Source: Kitasatospora aureofaciens (GTDB taxonomy: Bacteria; Actinomycetota; Actinomycetes; Streptomycetales; Streptomycetaceae). Taken from it: DNA of 64,000 bases. Made by a program: the position numbers and the translations under genes. The stretch covers positions 46,155 through 110,154 of the forward strand of contig NZ_JAHTKP010000025.1 of NCBI RefSeq assembly GCF_019192735.1, written 5' to 3'. Shown here piece after piece: positions 41,836-49,638 of the stretch (position 1 is the stretch's first letter; each line of letters opens with the position of its first letter). The notes under the pieces were generated by a model that was given only the letters and a program-made list of their open reading frames with translations, did no database searches and was not told where the DNA came from.

Positions 41836-41926
41836 TTTGTGCGGAAGGCTTCACCAGGAAGTGCAGGGAAGCCTTTGATCATGGGTTGATCGATACTGCG
41901 GTCACTGCTGGTACTACGGCGTGTGA

Positions 41927-42178
41927 TCAGGCGGTCCGGGCGCGGTTGCGGGCGGCACGGCGCTTCATCGCGCGACGCTCGTCCTCGCTCATCCCGCCCC
42001 AGACGCCGGCGTCCTGACCGGTCTCAAGCGCCCACTGCAGGCACTGCTCCATGACCGGACAACGGCGGCACACGGCCTTGGCTTCCTCGATCTGCAGCAG
42101 AGCAGGACCGGTGTTCCCGATCGGGAAGAACAGCTCCGGGTCCTCTTCGCGGCAGACAGCGCGGTGGCGCCAGTCCAT
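41927..42178 (-). CDS. wblE: WhiB-family iron-sulfur regulator WblE (WhiB1)
   Basis: The 83-residue protein has the four cluster-binding cysteines C9, C37, C40 and C46 (CRRC-x5-C) and the GVWGG turn before a basic C-terminal helix (RRAMKRRAARNRARTA). This is the WhiB1/WblE type, which binds the sigma factor region 4 and, in mycobacteria, reacts with nitric oxide and is essential. Its place between a PdtaS-like kinase and a diacylglycerol-kinase-like gene matches S. coelicolor wblE. A CRP-like site lies 63 bp upstream of the ATG, as reported for M. tuberculosis whiB1. Confidence 0.95.
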   Translation of the reverse strand: MDWRHRAVCREEDPELFFPIGNTGPALLQIEEAKAVCRRCPVMEQCLQWALETGQDAGVWGGMSEDERRAMKRRAARNRARTA

Positions 42179-42548
42179 GGTCGTCCAACTCCTCCTGCCG
42201 GCGGGGGTGGCCCGGTCGGCATAATCGATGACTTTGTGAATGTGAACGCTTTCACGAATCCCGCAACAGCAAAAGAGACCAAAGGCCCGCCGGGCCCGGG
42301 TGGTCTGTGCTGGGGAGGGATTCGGCGATTCGAGGGACGCCCCGCGGTCGGCCTCCGTGAGGTGCTGAGGTTGCCGTCGCTGCGATGTGTCCCGATCGCC
42401 ATGTAGAGGTTCGCAAACCTCGGGCCCGGATACAACCCCCTTCAGGGAGGAATTTTTGATTCTTCGGTGTCGCCTAGCTCACAGCCAGTACTTCTATGGA
42501 GTGAAGGGGGCTTGTGCGTTCGAGAAGAAGGGTGAACCCCCCTTCCGG
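42179..42548. other. wblE upstream region, 370 bp
   Basis: This is one of the most AT-rich stretches of the window. Besides the CRP-like site it has GAGGTTCGCAAACCTC (42406-42421), an inverted repeat, and CCCCCTTCA (42438) matched by TGAAGGGGG (about 42501), a possible end hairpin for the kinase gene. The wblE promoter should lie here. Confidence 0.6.
42241..42256 (-). promoter_or_regulatory. CRP-like binding site upstream of wblE
   Basis: TGTGA-ACGCTT-TCACG matches the CRP consensus TGTGA-N6-TCACA at 9 of 10 fixed positions. It is 63 bp before the wblE start. Actinobacterial CRP proteins use this palindrome, and M. tuberculosis whiB1 is a known CRP target. Confidence 0.65.
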
Positions 42549-43520
42549 TCACACAATCACACGCAGTGCCCGCCGTACGCCTGTGAAACTGACGCGACTC
42601 CTGTCTCCAAGATGGTCCCCATCGACCTGAAATGGCGCCGGTTCCTCTGAAACCAAGGTGAAGTGTCTGACGTCGTGATAGGAGACGACGTGCCTGCCGG
42701 ACGGGCCGGCCGGCGGGGCGCCGTCGCCCGAAGGTGCGTACGACCGCAGGATCTGACGGATCGTTCGAGCCGTACCGAACGCCGTCATCCGGGTGATGCC
42801 GAAGACGTCGAGATCCGTGTCGAAGGAGGCGAGCGGCGAGGGATACACCGGGCGGTTGCCCAGGAACGTCCACGGCGAGGTGTTGCTGACTATGGCCAGC
42901 ACCAGGCCCGGCACGGCCTCGTGGCCCGGCAGCTGCAGGGCGACCGGGCCGGAACGGCGCTGCTCACGCTGGGTGACGAAGTGCCGCAGCGCCTGCCCGA
43001 TGTAGAGCCCGTGGGTGGACCTGCGCCCGGCCCGGCGCTGCTCCTCGACCCGGCCGACCACGCCGGCGTCGAAGCCGAGGCCGGCGGTGAAGGTGAACCA
43101 GCGGTCCGGCAGCCCCTCGGTCATCGCCTTGCCCAGGCCGATCGGCCGCTCGCGCCCGTGCTCCAGCGCGTCCAGCAGCGCCCCGGTGGCCTCCACGGGG
43201 TCGTTGGGCAGACCCAGCGCGCGGGCGAACACGTTGGTCGAACCGCCCGGCACCACGGCCAGTCGCGGGACCTTCTCGCCCGGGCCGTGCGCCAGCAGCC
43301 CGTTCACCACCTCGTTGACGGTGCCGTCGCCGCCCAGGGCCACCACCAGGTCGACCGTGCCGTCCTCCGCCGCCTCGCGGGCCAGGTCGCGCGCGTGGCC
43401 CCGGTACTTGGTCTCGGCCACTTCCAGCTTGAGGTCGCTGCGCAGGGCGTGGATCAGCACGTCCCTGGTGCGGCCACTGGTGGTGGTCGCCTTTTGGTTC
43501 ACGACCAGGAGAGCGCGCAT
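42549..43520 (-). CDS. dagK: Diacylglycerol kinase-like lipid kinase
   Basis: The 323-residue protein has the DAGK catalytic signature VVALGGDGTVNEVVNGLL and the glycine-rich PGGSTNVFARALGLP, followed by GFDAGVVGRVE. It should phosphorylate a diacylglycerol, sphingoid or similar lipid with ATP at the inner face of the membrane. The C-terminal FQVDGDHLG motif is typical. The gene is divergent from a small membrane-protein gene with a 50-bp gap that must hold both promoters. Mycobacterial whiB1 has a similar neighbour. Confidence 0.88.
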   Translation of the reverse strand: MRALLVVNQKATTTSGRTRDVLIHALRSDLKLEVAETKYRGHARDLAREAAEDGTVDLVVALGGDGTVNEVVNGLLAHGPGEKVPRLAVVPGGSTNVFARALGLPNDPVEATGALLDALEHGRERPIGLGKAMTEGLPDRWFTFTAGLGFDAGVVGRVEEQRRAGRRSTHGLYIGQALRHFVTQREQRRSGPVALQLPGHEAVPGLVLAIVSNTSPWTFLGNRPVYPSPLASFDTDLDVFGITRMTAFGTARTIRQILRSYAPSGDGAPPAGPSGRHVVSYHDVRHFTLVSEEPAPFQVDGDHLGDRSRVSFTGVRRALRVIV

Positions 43521-43570
43521 AGGGAAAGCCTACGGGTCGGTACGGACCGACCGGCGGCTACCCTGCTGGA

Positions 43571-44014
43571 GTGACCGCAGAATCCTCCGCACCCGTACCC
43601 CCGGCGCCCCTGCCCGCGGGCGGCCCCGCCCGCCCGGTCGCGCTGACCGTCGGCGCCGCCATCACCGCCCTGGAGGGCGCCGCGCTGGCCGTCGTCGGCG
43701 TCTGGGACATGGTGTCCGCGCTGTCCGGCCAGGCCAAGCAGCTCGCCCTGAACGAGTTCGGCGGCGCGGTCATCGTGCTGCTGGGCGTGCTGCCGATCCT
43801 GGCCGCCCTGGCGCTGCTCAAGGAGCGCCGCTGGGGCCGCAGCCCGGCCGTGCTGACCAACTCGATCTGCCTGCCGGTCGCTTACTACATGCTGAAGAGC
43901 GGCGGCGCCATGATCGGCGTCGGCGTGCTGGTCGGCGTGCTCGGGCTGGTGGGCATCGGCGCGCTGCTGAGCCCGAAGTCGACGGCGGCCCTGTACGCCG
44001 AGCACGAGGGCTGA
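43571..44014 (+). CDS. Small integral membrane protein
   Basis: The 147-residue protein starts at a GTG (43571) and has four hydrophobic segments: about 24-44, 58-78, 88-106 and 112-130. There are no charged motifs or conserved signatures that I recognise. It is divergent from dagK and convergent with sigH. Similar 'integral membrane proteins' occur at this place in S. coelicolor as I recall. No function is assigned. Confidence 0.75.
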   Translation: MTAESSAPVPPAPLPAGGPARPVALTVGAAITALEGAALAVVGVWDMVSALSGQAKQLALNEFGGAVIVLLGVLPILAALALLKERRWGRSPAVLTNSICLPVAYYMLKSGGAMIGVGVLVGVLGLVGIGALLSPKSTAALYAEHEG

Positions 44015-44063
44015 GCGCACCGGGCCGCCGGTTCGACCGCGGCCGCCTGAGCGGCCGTCAGTT

Positions 44064-45059
44064 CTACTCCTCCACCAGGAGCTTCTCCCGCAGCTGGGCC
44101 AGCGTCCGGGCCAGCAGCCGGGACACGTGCATCTGCGAGATCCCCACCTCGGCGGCGATCTGCGACTGGGTCATGTTCCGGAAGAACCGCAGCACCAGGA
44201 TCTTCTGCTCCCGGGGCGGCAGTTGGGCGAGCAGCGGCTTGAGCGACTCGCGGTACTCGACGCCCTCCAGCGCCTCGTCGGTGGCGCCCAGGGTGTCCGC
44301 CACGGCCGGCGACTCGTCGTCGCTGTCCGGGACGTCCAGGGACAGCGTGGAGTACGCGTTGGCGGACTCCAGGCCCTCCAGGACGTCCTCCTCGGAGATG
44401 CCCAGGTGCTCGGCCAGCTCGTGCACCGTGGGCGAGCGGCCGTGCCGCTGGGAGAGCTCGCTGGTCGCCGTGGTGAGCGACAGCCGCAGCTCCTGGAGCC
44501 GGCGCGGCACCCGGACCGCCCAGCCCTTGTCGCGGAAGTGCCGCTTGATCTCGCCGACGATGGTCGGCGTCGCGTAGGTCGAGAACTCGACCCCGCGCTC
44601 GTGGTCGAAGCGGTCCACCGACTTGATCAGCCCGATGGTGGCGACCTGGGTCAGGTCGTCGAGCGGCTCGCCCCGGTTGCGGAAGCGCCGGGCCAGGTGC
44701 TCGACCAGCGGGATGTGCATCCGCACCAGCTGGTTGCGCAGCTCGACGCGCTCCGGGGAGCCTTCGGGCAGCGCGGACAGCCGGACGAACAGCGCGCGCG
44801 CCGCCTCCCGGTCCGGCGCGCCGGTGCGGTGCGGGCCCTGGGCGGGCACCGCGCCGCGCAGGGCCCCGGCCGCGTCCGCCGGATCCGGCGGGGTCGGGGA
44901 AGCGGGCGTCGGCTCAGACGTCGGCTCGGTCGGCTGGCTCATCCGGTGGGCGTCCTTCGGGTGCGCTTCGTCGTTGGCGAGGCCGGGAACGCTCGCCTGG
45001 GTCGGTACGGCAGGGCCCGCCGTCGCGAGGCCGGTACGGTCCAGATCACTCACGGCCAT
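44064..45059 (-). CDS. sigH: Stress-response sigma factor SigH (SigB/SigF family)
   Basis: The 331-residue group 3 sigma factor has regions 2 to 4: LVRMHIPLVEHLARRF through DLTQVATIGLIKSVDRFD, FSTYATPTIVGEIKRHFRDKGW, the region 3 RVPRRLQEL, and the region 4 helix SQIAAEVGISQMHVSRLLARTL. A disordered Pro/Thr/Ala N-terminus of about 85 residues is typical for SigH, for which several isoforms are known. I choose ATG 45059 with AACGGGGGA upstream; GTG 45083 and ATG 44942 are further options. It is encoded after the anti-sigma ushX, 165 bp apart. Confidence 0.9.
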   Translation of the reverse strand: MAVSDLDRTGLATAGPAVPTQASVPGLANDEAHPKDAHRMSQPTEPTSEPTPASPTPPDPADAAGALRGAVPAQGPHRTGAPDREAARALFVRLSALPEGSPERVELRNQLVRMHIPLVEHLARRFRNRGEPLDDLTQVATIGLIKSVDRFDHERGVEFSTYATPTIVGEIKRHFRDKGWAVRVPRRLQELRLSLTTATSELSQRHGRSPTVHELAEHLGISEEDVLEGLESANAYSTLSLDVPDSDDESPAVADTLGATDEALEGVEYRESLKPLLAQLPPREQKILVLRFFRNMTQSQIAAEVGISQMHVSRLLARTLAQLREKLLVEE

Positions 45060-45224
45060 TCCCCCGTTCCGTTCCGGGAGCACCGAGGCCGTCGGCCCCG
45101 GATTCGTCTCTGTGGTCGTACCGCGTGGTGGGCGGTACCGGGCGCCGCCCGTTCCGGCCCCGGGTCGGGGAGCCGGGCGGACGGCCCTTTGCGCGGTGCT
45201 GCCGGCGGTGCTGCCGCCGTGCCG

Positions 45225-45635
45225 CTAGTGGGCGGTGGAGCCGCCGCGCTTCTTGTGCAGGCTGATCGACACGGTGTTGTCCTCGCCGACCGAGGAGTCG
45301 ACCTCGCCGGCCAGGGCGGAGAGCACCGTCCAGGCGAAGGTGTCCCGCTCGGGCGCCTTCCCGTCGGTGGTCGGGGCGGCGACGGTGACCTTCAGCGAGT
45401 CGCCGACCAGGCGGAACTCGCAGGACAGGACGGAACCGGGCACCGCCTGCTGGAGCAGGATGGCGCAGGCCTCGTCCACCGCGATCCGCAGGTCCTCGAT
45501 CTCGTCGAGGGTGAAGTCGAGCCGCGCCGCCAGGCCGGCCGTCGCTGTTCGCAGCACGGAGAGGTAGGCCCCCGCCGCGGGCAGTCGGACCTCCACGAAG
45601 TCCTGCACTCCGAGATCGCCGTCGATCTGGGACAC
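45225..45635 (-). CDS. ushX: Anti-sigma-H factor UshX (PrsH), HATPase-like
   Basis: The 136-residue protein is a small GHKL ATP-binding protein of the RsbW type: FTLDEIEDLRIAVDEACAILLQQ is the N-box helix, and DSLKVTVAAP the next strand. The usual Asn of the N box is replaced (VDEACAILL), a trait I recall for UshX too. GTG 45635 has a perfect AGGAGG 5 bp upstream and is preferred over a TTG at 45704. It should hold SigH inactive and release it under stress. Upstream are two repeats with GGGTA-type -10 elements, so the operon may be autoregulated by a SigB-family factor. Confidence 0.9.
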   Translation of the reverse strand: MSQIDGDLGVQDFVEVRLPAAGAYLSVLRTATAGLAARLDFTLDEIEDLRIAVDEACAILLQQAVPGSVLSCEFRLVGDSLKVTVAAPTTDGKAPERDTFAWTVLSALAGEVDSSVGEDNTVSISLHKKRGGSTAH

Positions 45636-45733
45636 CCTTGCCTCCTGGGTGACGCGCTGTGCTTCCGGGCCGGTGGCCGCGGCGCTGTCTGTTGCTTGGC
45701 TCAACTGCTTCGCCCCAACTGTCCGTGTGTTGA

Positions 45734-45774
45734 TACCCCTGAAAGGGTGGCCTTGCTACCCCTCAAAAGGGTGG
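45734..45774 (-). promoter_or_regulatory. Repeated GGGTA elements upstream of ushX-sigH
   Basis: TACCCCTGAAAGGGTGG (45734-45750) and TACCCCTCAAAAGGGTGG (45757-45774) are near-copies, period 23 bp, each with inner CCCT/AGGG dyad symmetry. On the minus strand both start CCACCCTTT and end GGGTA, like the -10 of SigB/SigH promoters (GGGTAT/C); the -35 GTTT is not clear. Confidence 0.5.
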
Positions 45775-45889
45775 TCAGACGCCGCGTTTCCGCCGTTGCT
45801 CTGTGCCTTCAGCACCCGGTGCGGGAGTTACTCATGGTAAGGCATTGCGACACAGGGTGGCAGGGGTCCGACCGGACTTGCCGGGGTAC

Positions 45890-46366
45890 TCAGGGAGCGC
45901 CGGCGGCGGTGAGCGCCTCTCCGGTGAGCCGGTAGACGGTCCAGCCGTCCATCGGCACCGCGCCGAGCGACTTGTAGAAGTTGATCGAGGGTTCGTTCCA
46001 GTCGAGCACCGACCACTCCACCCGCGAGTAGCCCCGCTCGACGGCGATCCGCGCCAGCTCCAGCAGCAGCGCCTTGCCGTGGCCGCCGCCGCGGGCCTCC
46101 GGGCGGACGTACAGGTCCTCCAGGTAGATCCCGTGGGTGCCGCGCCAGGTGGAGAAGTTGAGGAACCAGACCGCGAAGCCGACCGGCTCGCCGGTGGTGT
46201 CGTCCTCGGTGATCAGGCCGAACAGCGCCGGGTCGGCGCCGAACAGCGCGTCGTGCAGCTGCTCCTCGGTGGCCACCGCCTCGTGCGGGGCCTTCTCGTA
46301 CTCCGCGAGCTCGCGGATCAGAGCGTGGATGACGGGAACGTCGGTGGCGACGGCGGCGCGGATCAT
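45890..46366 (-). CDS. GNAT-family N-acetyltransferase (SSAT-like)
   Basis: The 158-residue protein resembles spermidine/thialysine acetyltransferases: IRELAEYEKAPHEAVATEEQL at the front, the acetyl-CoA motif YLEDLYVRPEARGGGHGKALL, and WSVLDWNEPSINFYKSLGA at the end. It should acetylate a diamine or amino acid in the cytoplasm. It is followed upstream by a SnoaL-like gene 10 bp away on the same strand, so they are probably cotranscribed. Confidence 0.88.
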   Translation of the reverse strand: MIRAAVATDVPVIHALIRELAEYEKAPHEAVATEEQLHDALFGADPALFGLITEDDTTGEPVGFAVWFLNFSTWRGTHGIYLEDLYVRPEARGGGHGKALLLELARIAVERGYSRVEWSVLDWNEPSINFYKSLGAVPMDGWTVYRLTGEALTAAGAP

Positions 46367-46376
46367 GGGGATGAGC

Positions 46377-46760
46377 CTACTGGCCGGGACCGGTCTCGTC
46401 CCAGGCCTGGATCGAGGTCTGGTCGACGATCCGCCCGTCCCGCAGGTCGGCCATCGAGGTCACCAGGACCCGGACGCCGTCGGGGTAGTGGCAGGACTCC
46501 ATGAAGGCGACATGGTCGTCCTGGACCACCACCTGCTCCAGCGTGTGGGTCATCTCGCGGCTGTAGATGTCGCTCAGCATCGCGCCGATCTCGTCCCGCC
46601 CGTGCATCACCAGGGGGTGGCTGGGCTGGGTCTTGCGGTCGACGACTCGCAGTTCGGCGTCGTCGGCGTACAGCGCCAGCAGGGTCTCGGCGTCGCTGCG
46701 CTCGATGCCCTCGCGCAGCGCGCGGGTGTCGAAGGCGGTCGGCTCCGCCATGGTGGTCAT
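46377..46760 (-). CDS. SnoaL/NTF2-like domain protein
   Basis: The 127-residue protein is of the SnoaL-like NTF2 fold: ALREGIERSDAETLLALYADDAELRVVD, HGRDEIGAMLSDIY and a C-terminal DGRIVDQTSIQAWDE. Small proteins of this type bind or isomerise hydrophobic ligands; no substrate is suggested. GGAGGAG stands 7 bp before the ATG 46760. The reading frame is open far upstream, into a remnant of an iron-siderophore binding protein gene, but that is not a fusion. Confidence 0.85.
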   Translation of the reverse strand: MTTMAEPTAFDTRALREGIERSDAETLLALYADDAELRVVDRKTQPSHPLVMHGRDEIGAMLSDIYSREMTHTLEQVVVQDDHVAFMESCHYPDGVRVLVTSMADLRDGRIVDQTSIQAWDETGPGQ

Positions 46761-46856
46761 GATCTCGCTCCTCCGGTCGGTTCCGTCGGCTCGTACTCCG
46801 AGCGTACGCCCGGCCGGAGGAGCGGGACCCCGGGCGTTTCGGCGGGCGGGGACGCC

Positions 46857-47045
46857 GCGCAGGTACGCGGCGAGGGCGGTGATCGCGGCCGGGTTGCGCG
46901 GGCTCCCGACCAGGTCGACGTAGTCCAGGACGAAGATCCGGTCGTTCTTGATCGCGGAGACGCCGGCCGGCGGGGGGAGGGACGTGAGGAACTTTCGCTT
47001 GGCCTCGGCGTTGGTCTCGCCGTAGTTGTCGATGACGATCGGACG
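46857..47045 (-). pseudogene. C-terminal remnant of a siderophore ABC binding protein
   Basis: The translation RPIVIDNYGETNAEAKR, FLTSLPPPAGVSAIKNDRIF and VLDYVDLVGSPRN, ending ITALAAYLRG, is the C-terminal end of FepB/FhuD-type binding proteins. There is no upstream part, no start and no stop; the frame runs into the SnoaL-like gene. It is about 63 codons long and bounded by the sodN terminator. This is a gene fragment left by deletion. Confidence 0.75.
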
Positions 47046-47069
47046 GGAGTGCGAATGGATGTGAACGCA

Positions 47070-47107
47070 CGACCGCCCCCGTCCGGCGGTCCGGACGGGG
47101 GCGGTCG
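47070..47107 (-). terminator. Terminator after sodN
   Basis: A perfect 17-bp stem (47070-47086 with 47091-47107) with a 4-nt loop lies 18 bp past the sodN stop. Confidence 0.88.
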
Positions 47108-47125
47108 GGTGGCGACGCGTCAGGC

Positions 47126-47521
47126 TCAGGCCTGCTTGGTCTCCCAGAAGATCTTGTCGACCTCGGCGATCAGGTCCAGCAGAGCCTGGCCGGTGGCCGG
47201 GTCGGTGGACGCCTTGGTGGCCGAGGCGGCCTTCAGGGTGTCGTTGATCAGCTTGTGCAGCTGCGGGTACTTCTCGAAGTGCGGGGCCTTGAAGTAGTCG
47301 CTCCACAGCACCGAGATGTGGTGCTTGACGGCCTCGGCGCGCTGCTCCTTGATGATGATGGCGCGGGCGCGGAAGTGCGGGTCCTCGTTGGCCTGGTACT
47401 TCTCCTGGGTGGCCTTGACCGACTCGGCCTCGAGCCGGGCCTGCGCCGGGTCGTACACGCCGCAGGGCAGGTCGCAGTGGGCGTGAGCGGTGGCACGCGG
47501 TGCAAACAGACGAGAGAACAT
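47126..47521 (-). CDS. sodN: Nickel superoxide dismutase
   Basis: The 131-residue precursor reads MFSRLFAPRATAHA before the mature start HCDLPCGVYDPAQ. The nickel hook is H15, C16 and C20. The maturation protease SodX, encoded divergently, should remove the first 14 residues so that His15 becomes the N-terminus and ligand. The four-helix body follows (EAESVKATQEKYQANEDPHF onwards). The hexameric enzyme turns superoxide into oxygen and peroxide. Nickel raises its level in S. coelicolor; no Nur box is evident here. Confidence 0.97.
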   Translation of the reverse strand: MFSRLFAPRATAHAHCDLPCGVYDPAQARLEAESVKATQEKYQANEDPHFRARAIIIKEQRAEAVKHHISVLWSDYFKAPHFEKYPQLHKLINDTLKAASATKASTDPATGQALLDLIAEVDKIFWETKQA

Positions 47522-47698
47522 GGGAGTCCTTCCTTAGATCGTCTTCCCGCGCCCGAGATTACCCTTCCGCCCTGCGGGTTTCGCGATCGGGCGGTGGGCC
47601 TAGGGCAAAAGGCGGATCCGGAACCGGGGTAATCCGGACATCGGACAGGTGACGGTCCGTACGGCAGACTGGGACGCGGTGGGCCGGGAGGAGGAGTC

Positions 47699-48142
47699 GT
47701 GGCGCGGAGGACGCAACCTGAGGGCGGCGCGCGGGGCAGCGCGGTGCCGTTCGGGCTGATCGACGTGGTGGGGCCGTCGATGGTCCCGACCCTGCGCGAG
47801 GGCGACCAGCTGCTGGTCCGGTACGGCGCGCGGATCCGCCCCGGAGCCGTGGTGCTCTTCCGGCACCCGTTCCAGCAGGACCTGCTCGTGGTGAAGCGGG
47901 CCGCCGAGCGCCGCCCGAAGGGCTGGTGGCTGCTCTCCGACAACCGGCCGATCGACAGCGACAGCCGCAGCTACGGCCCGGTCCCGGACGAACTCGTGCT
48001 CGGCCGGGTGCTGTTGCGGCTGCGCCCGCGCCCGGCCTGGCTGGCCCCCGGCCGCCGGCTGGAACGGCTGCTGCTCACCTCGCCGTTGGCCCGGGTGCCC
48101 GGTCTGGCCCGCCGCCTCGGCGTCTGGGTGGACGACCTGTAG
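47699..48142 (+). CDS. sodX: SodN maturation protease SodX (S26-type)
   Basis: The 147-residue protease has the Ser/Lys dyad of the signal-peptidase-like family: Ser27 in VVGPSMVPTLREGD and Lys66 in DLLVVKRAAER, with WWLLSDNRPIDSDSRSYGPV as the conserved box. It should cut the SodN leader. GTG 47699 is preceded by GGGAGGAGG. No membrane anchor is seen. It is divergent from sodN with a 177-bp gap and ends 4 bp from the end of the CGNR gene on the other strand. Confidence 0.93.
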   Translation: MARRTQPEGGARGSAVPFGLIDVVGPSMVPTLREGDQLLVRYGARIRPGAVVLFRHPFQQDLLVVKRAAERRPKGWWLLSDNRPIDSDSRSYGPVPDELVLGRVLLRLRPRPAWLAPGRRLERLLLTSPLARVPGLARRLGVWVDDL

Positions 48143-48146
48143 CGGG

Positions 48147-48731
48147 TCAGGCCTGGGCTTCCAGCGCCTGCGCCTCCTGGCGCTTGCGGGCCCGGTACGC
48201 GGCGACGTTGGCGCGGGTGGCGCAGCGGTCCGAGCAGTAGCGCCGGGAGCGGTTGGTCGAGGTGTCGAGGTAGGCGTTGCGGCAGGGTGCGGCCTGGCAG
48301 ATGCCGAGCCGGTCGGCGCCCAGCTCGGTCAGGTGGACGGCGAGGCCCATGCAGGCGACGGCGCTGAAGTGCGCGGTGGCGGTGGGCGAGTTGTCGGCCA
48401 GGTGCAGGTGCCAGCGCGGCCGGCCGGCGTCGTCCAGGTAGTCGTGCCCGGAGACCAGCGGGCTGACCGGGTACTCCATGAGCAGGCTGTTCAGCAGGTC
48501 GACGCCGCGGACCTCGTCGCCCTCGGCGGCGGCCTCGAAGACCCCGCGCAGCCTGGTCCGCACCGCCCGCAGCCGGGGCAGGTCGGACTCGTCGGCCAGG
48601 GCGGCGGCGCGAGAGGACTCGGAGAACAGGGCGCGTACCGCGTCCACCGAGGTCAGCGAATCGGTGCCGCGCTCGGGTTCCTCGGTGTTCACCAGCCGAA
48701 CGGCGAGATCGGCATAGGAGGCGAGCTCCAC
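48147..48731 (-). CDS. CGNR zinc-finger protein
   Basis: The 194-residue protein has a C-terminal CGNR zinc finger: CQAAPCRNAYLDTSTNRSRRYC and SDRCATRANVAAYR give the C-x4-C-x15-C-x3-C ligands. The N-terminal ABATE-like part (ELASYADLAVRLVNTEEP) is typical. These proteins are thought to be DNA-binding regulators. GTG 48731 with GGAAGGA upstream is chosen over an earlier ATG. Its target is unknown. Confidence 0.9.
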   Translation of the reverse strand: MELASYADLAVRLVNTEEPERGTDSLTSVDAVRALFSESSRAAALADESDLPRLRAVRTRLRGVFEAAAEGDEVRGVDLLNSLLMEYPVSPLVSGHDYLDDAGRPRWHLHLADNSPTATAHFSAVACMGLAVHLTELGADRLGICQAAPCRNAYLDTSTNRSRRYCSDRCATRANVAAYRARKRQEAQALEAQA

Positions 48732-48799
48732 GGCGGTCCTTCCAGTGTTTCGGTAACAGGCTGATTGCTTCAAGCCTATTACCCGGGTGGGGAAAACGG

Positions 48800-48832
48800 C
48801 GGCGCCCGGCAGGACCGGCCTGCCGGGCGCCG
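48800..48832 (-). terminator. Terminator after the amino-acid ABC operon
   Basis: A perfect 14-bp stem (48800-48813 with 48819-48832) and 5-nt loop lie 11 bp beyond the ATPase stop. Confidence 0.85.
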
Positions 48833-48843
48833 TCAGTACGGGC

Positions 48844-49638
48844 TCAGAGGACCTTCGACAGGAAGGCCCGGGTGCGCTCGTGCTGGGGGTTGGTGAGGAC
48901 CTCGCGGGGGTTGCCGGACTCGACGACCACGCCGCCGTCCATGAACACCAGCGCGTCGCCGACCTCGCGGGCGAAGCCCATCTCGTGGGTGACGACGATC
49001 ATCGTCATCCCGTCCTCGGCGAGGCCGCGCATGACGTCCAGCACGTCGCCGACCAGCTCCGGGTCGAGCGCCGAGGTGGGCTCGTCGAAGAGCATCAGCT
49101 TGGGCTTCATGGCCAGCGCACGGGCGATCGCCACGCGCTGCTGCTGGCCGCCGGAGAGCTGGGACGGGTAGCTCTTCGCCTTGTCGGCGAGGCCGACCCG
49201 CTCCAGCAGGGCCATGGCGCGCTCGCGCGCGTCGGCCTTGGACTCGCCCTTGACCTGCACGGGCGCCTCGATGAGGTTCTCCAGCGCGGTCATGTGCGGG
49301 AAGAGGTTGAAGTGCTGGAACACCATGCCGATGTCCCGCCGCTTCTGGGCGACCTCACGGTCCTTGAGCTCGTGGAGCCGGTCGCCCTTCATCCGGTAGC
49401 CGACCAGTTCGCCGTCGACCGAGAGGAGACCGCCGTTGATCTTCTCCAGGTGGTTGATGCAGCGCAGGAAGGTCGACTTGCCGGACCCTGAGGGGCCGAC
49501 CAGGACGAACACCTCGCCCTTCCTGACCTCCAGGTCGATGCCCTTGAGGACCTCCACGTGGCCGTAGGACTTGCGTACGCCCTGCGCCTCGACCATGAGG
49601 GCGGTCCGGGCGTCGGCGGGCTTCGTCAGATCGGTCAT
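48844..49638 (-). CDS. Polar amino-acid ABC transporter ATPase
   Basis: The 264-residue ATPase has Walker A GPSGSGKST, Q-loop VFQHFNLFPHMT, signature LSGGQQQRVAIARAL, Walker B LMLFDEPTSALDP and switch VVTHEMGFAREV. It belongs to the GlnQ/GluA group for glutamine, glutamate or related amino acids. ATG 49638 overlaps the permease stop (ATGA). It acts on the cytoplasmic side of the permease dimer. Confidence 0.95.
   Translation of the reverse strand: MTDLTKPADARTALMVEAQGVRKSYGHVEVLKGIDLEVRKGEVFVLVGPSGSGKSTFLRCINHLEKINGGLLSVDGELVGYRMKGDRLHELKDREVAQKRRDIGMVFQHFNLFPHMTALENLIEAPVQVKGESKADARERAMALLERVGLADKAKSYPSQLSGGQQQRVAIARALAMKPKLMLFDEPTSALDPELVGDVLDVMRGLAEDGMTMIVVTHEMGFAREVGDALVFMDGGVVVESGNPREVLTNPQHERTRAFLSKVL

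Larger units (their letters stand above)
41473..41926. other. 454-bp gap between sensor kinase and wblE
   Basis: No gene is convincing here. It holds three hairpins, annotated separately, and an AT-richer stretch (41750-41800) between the second and third. The convergent genes on both sides explain the terminators. Confidence 0.6.

Noticed and set aside
46377..47306. 309-residue fusion of a binding protein end with the SnoaL-like protein
   Set aside because: The SnoaL-like gene has its own strong ribosome-binding site and ATG, and the upstream part lacks a start and crosses the sodN terminator.
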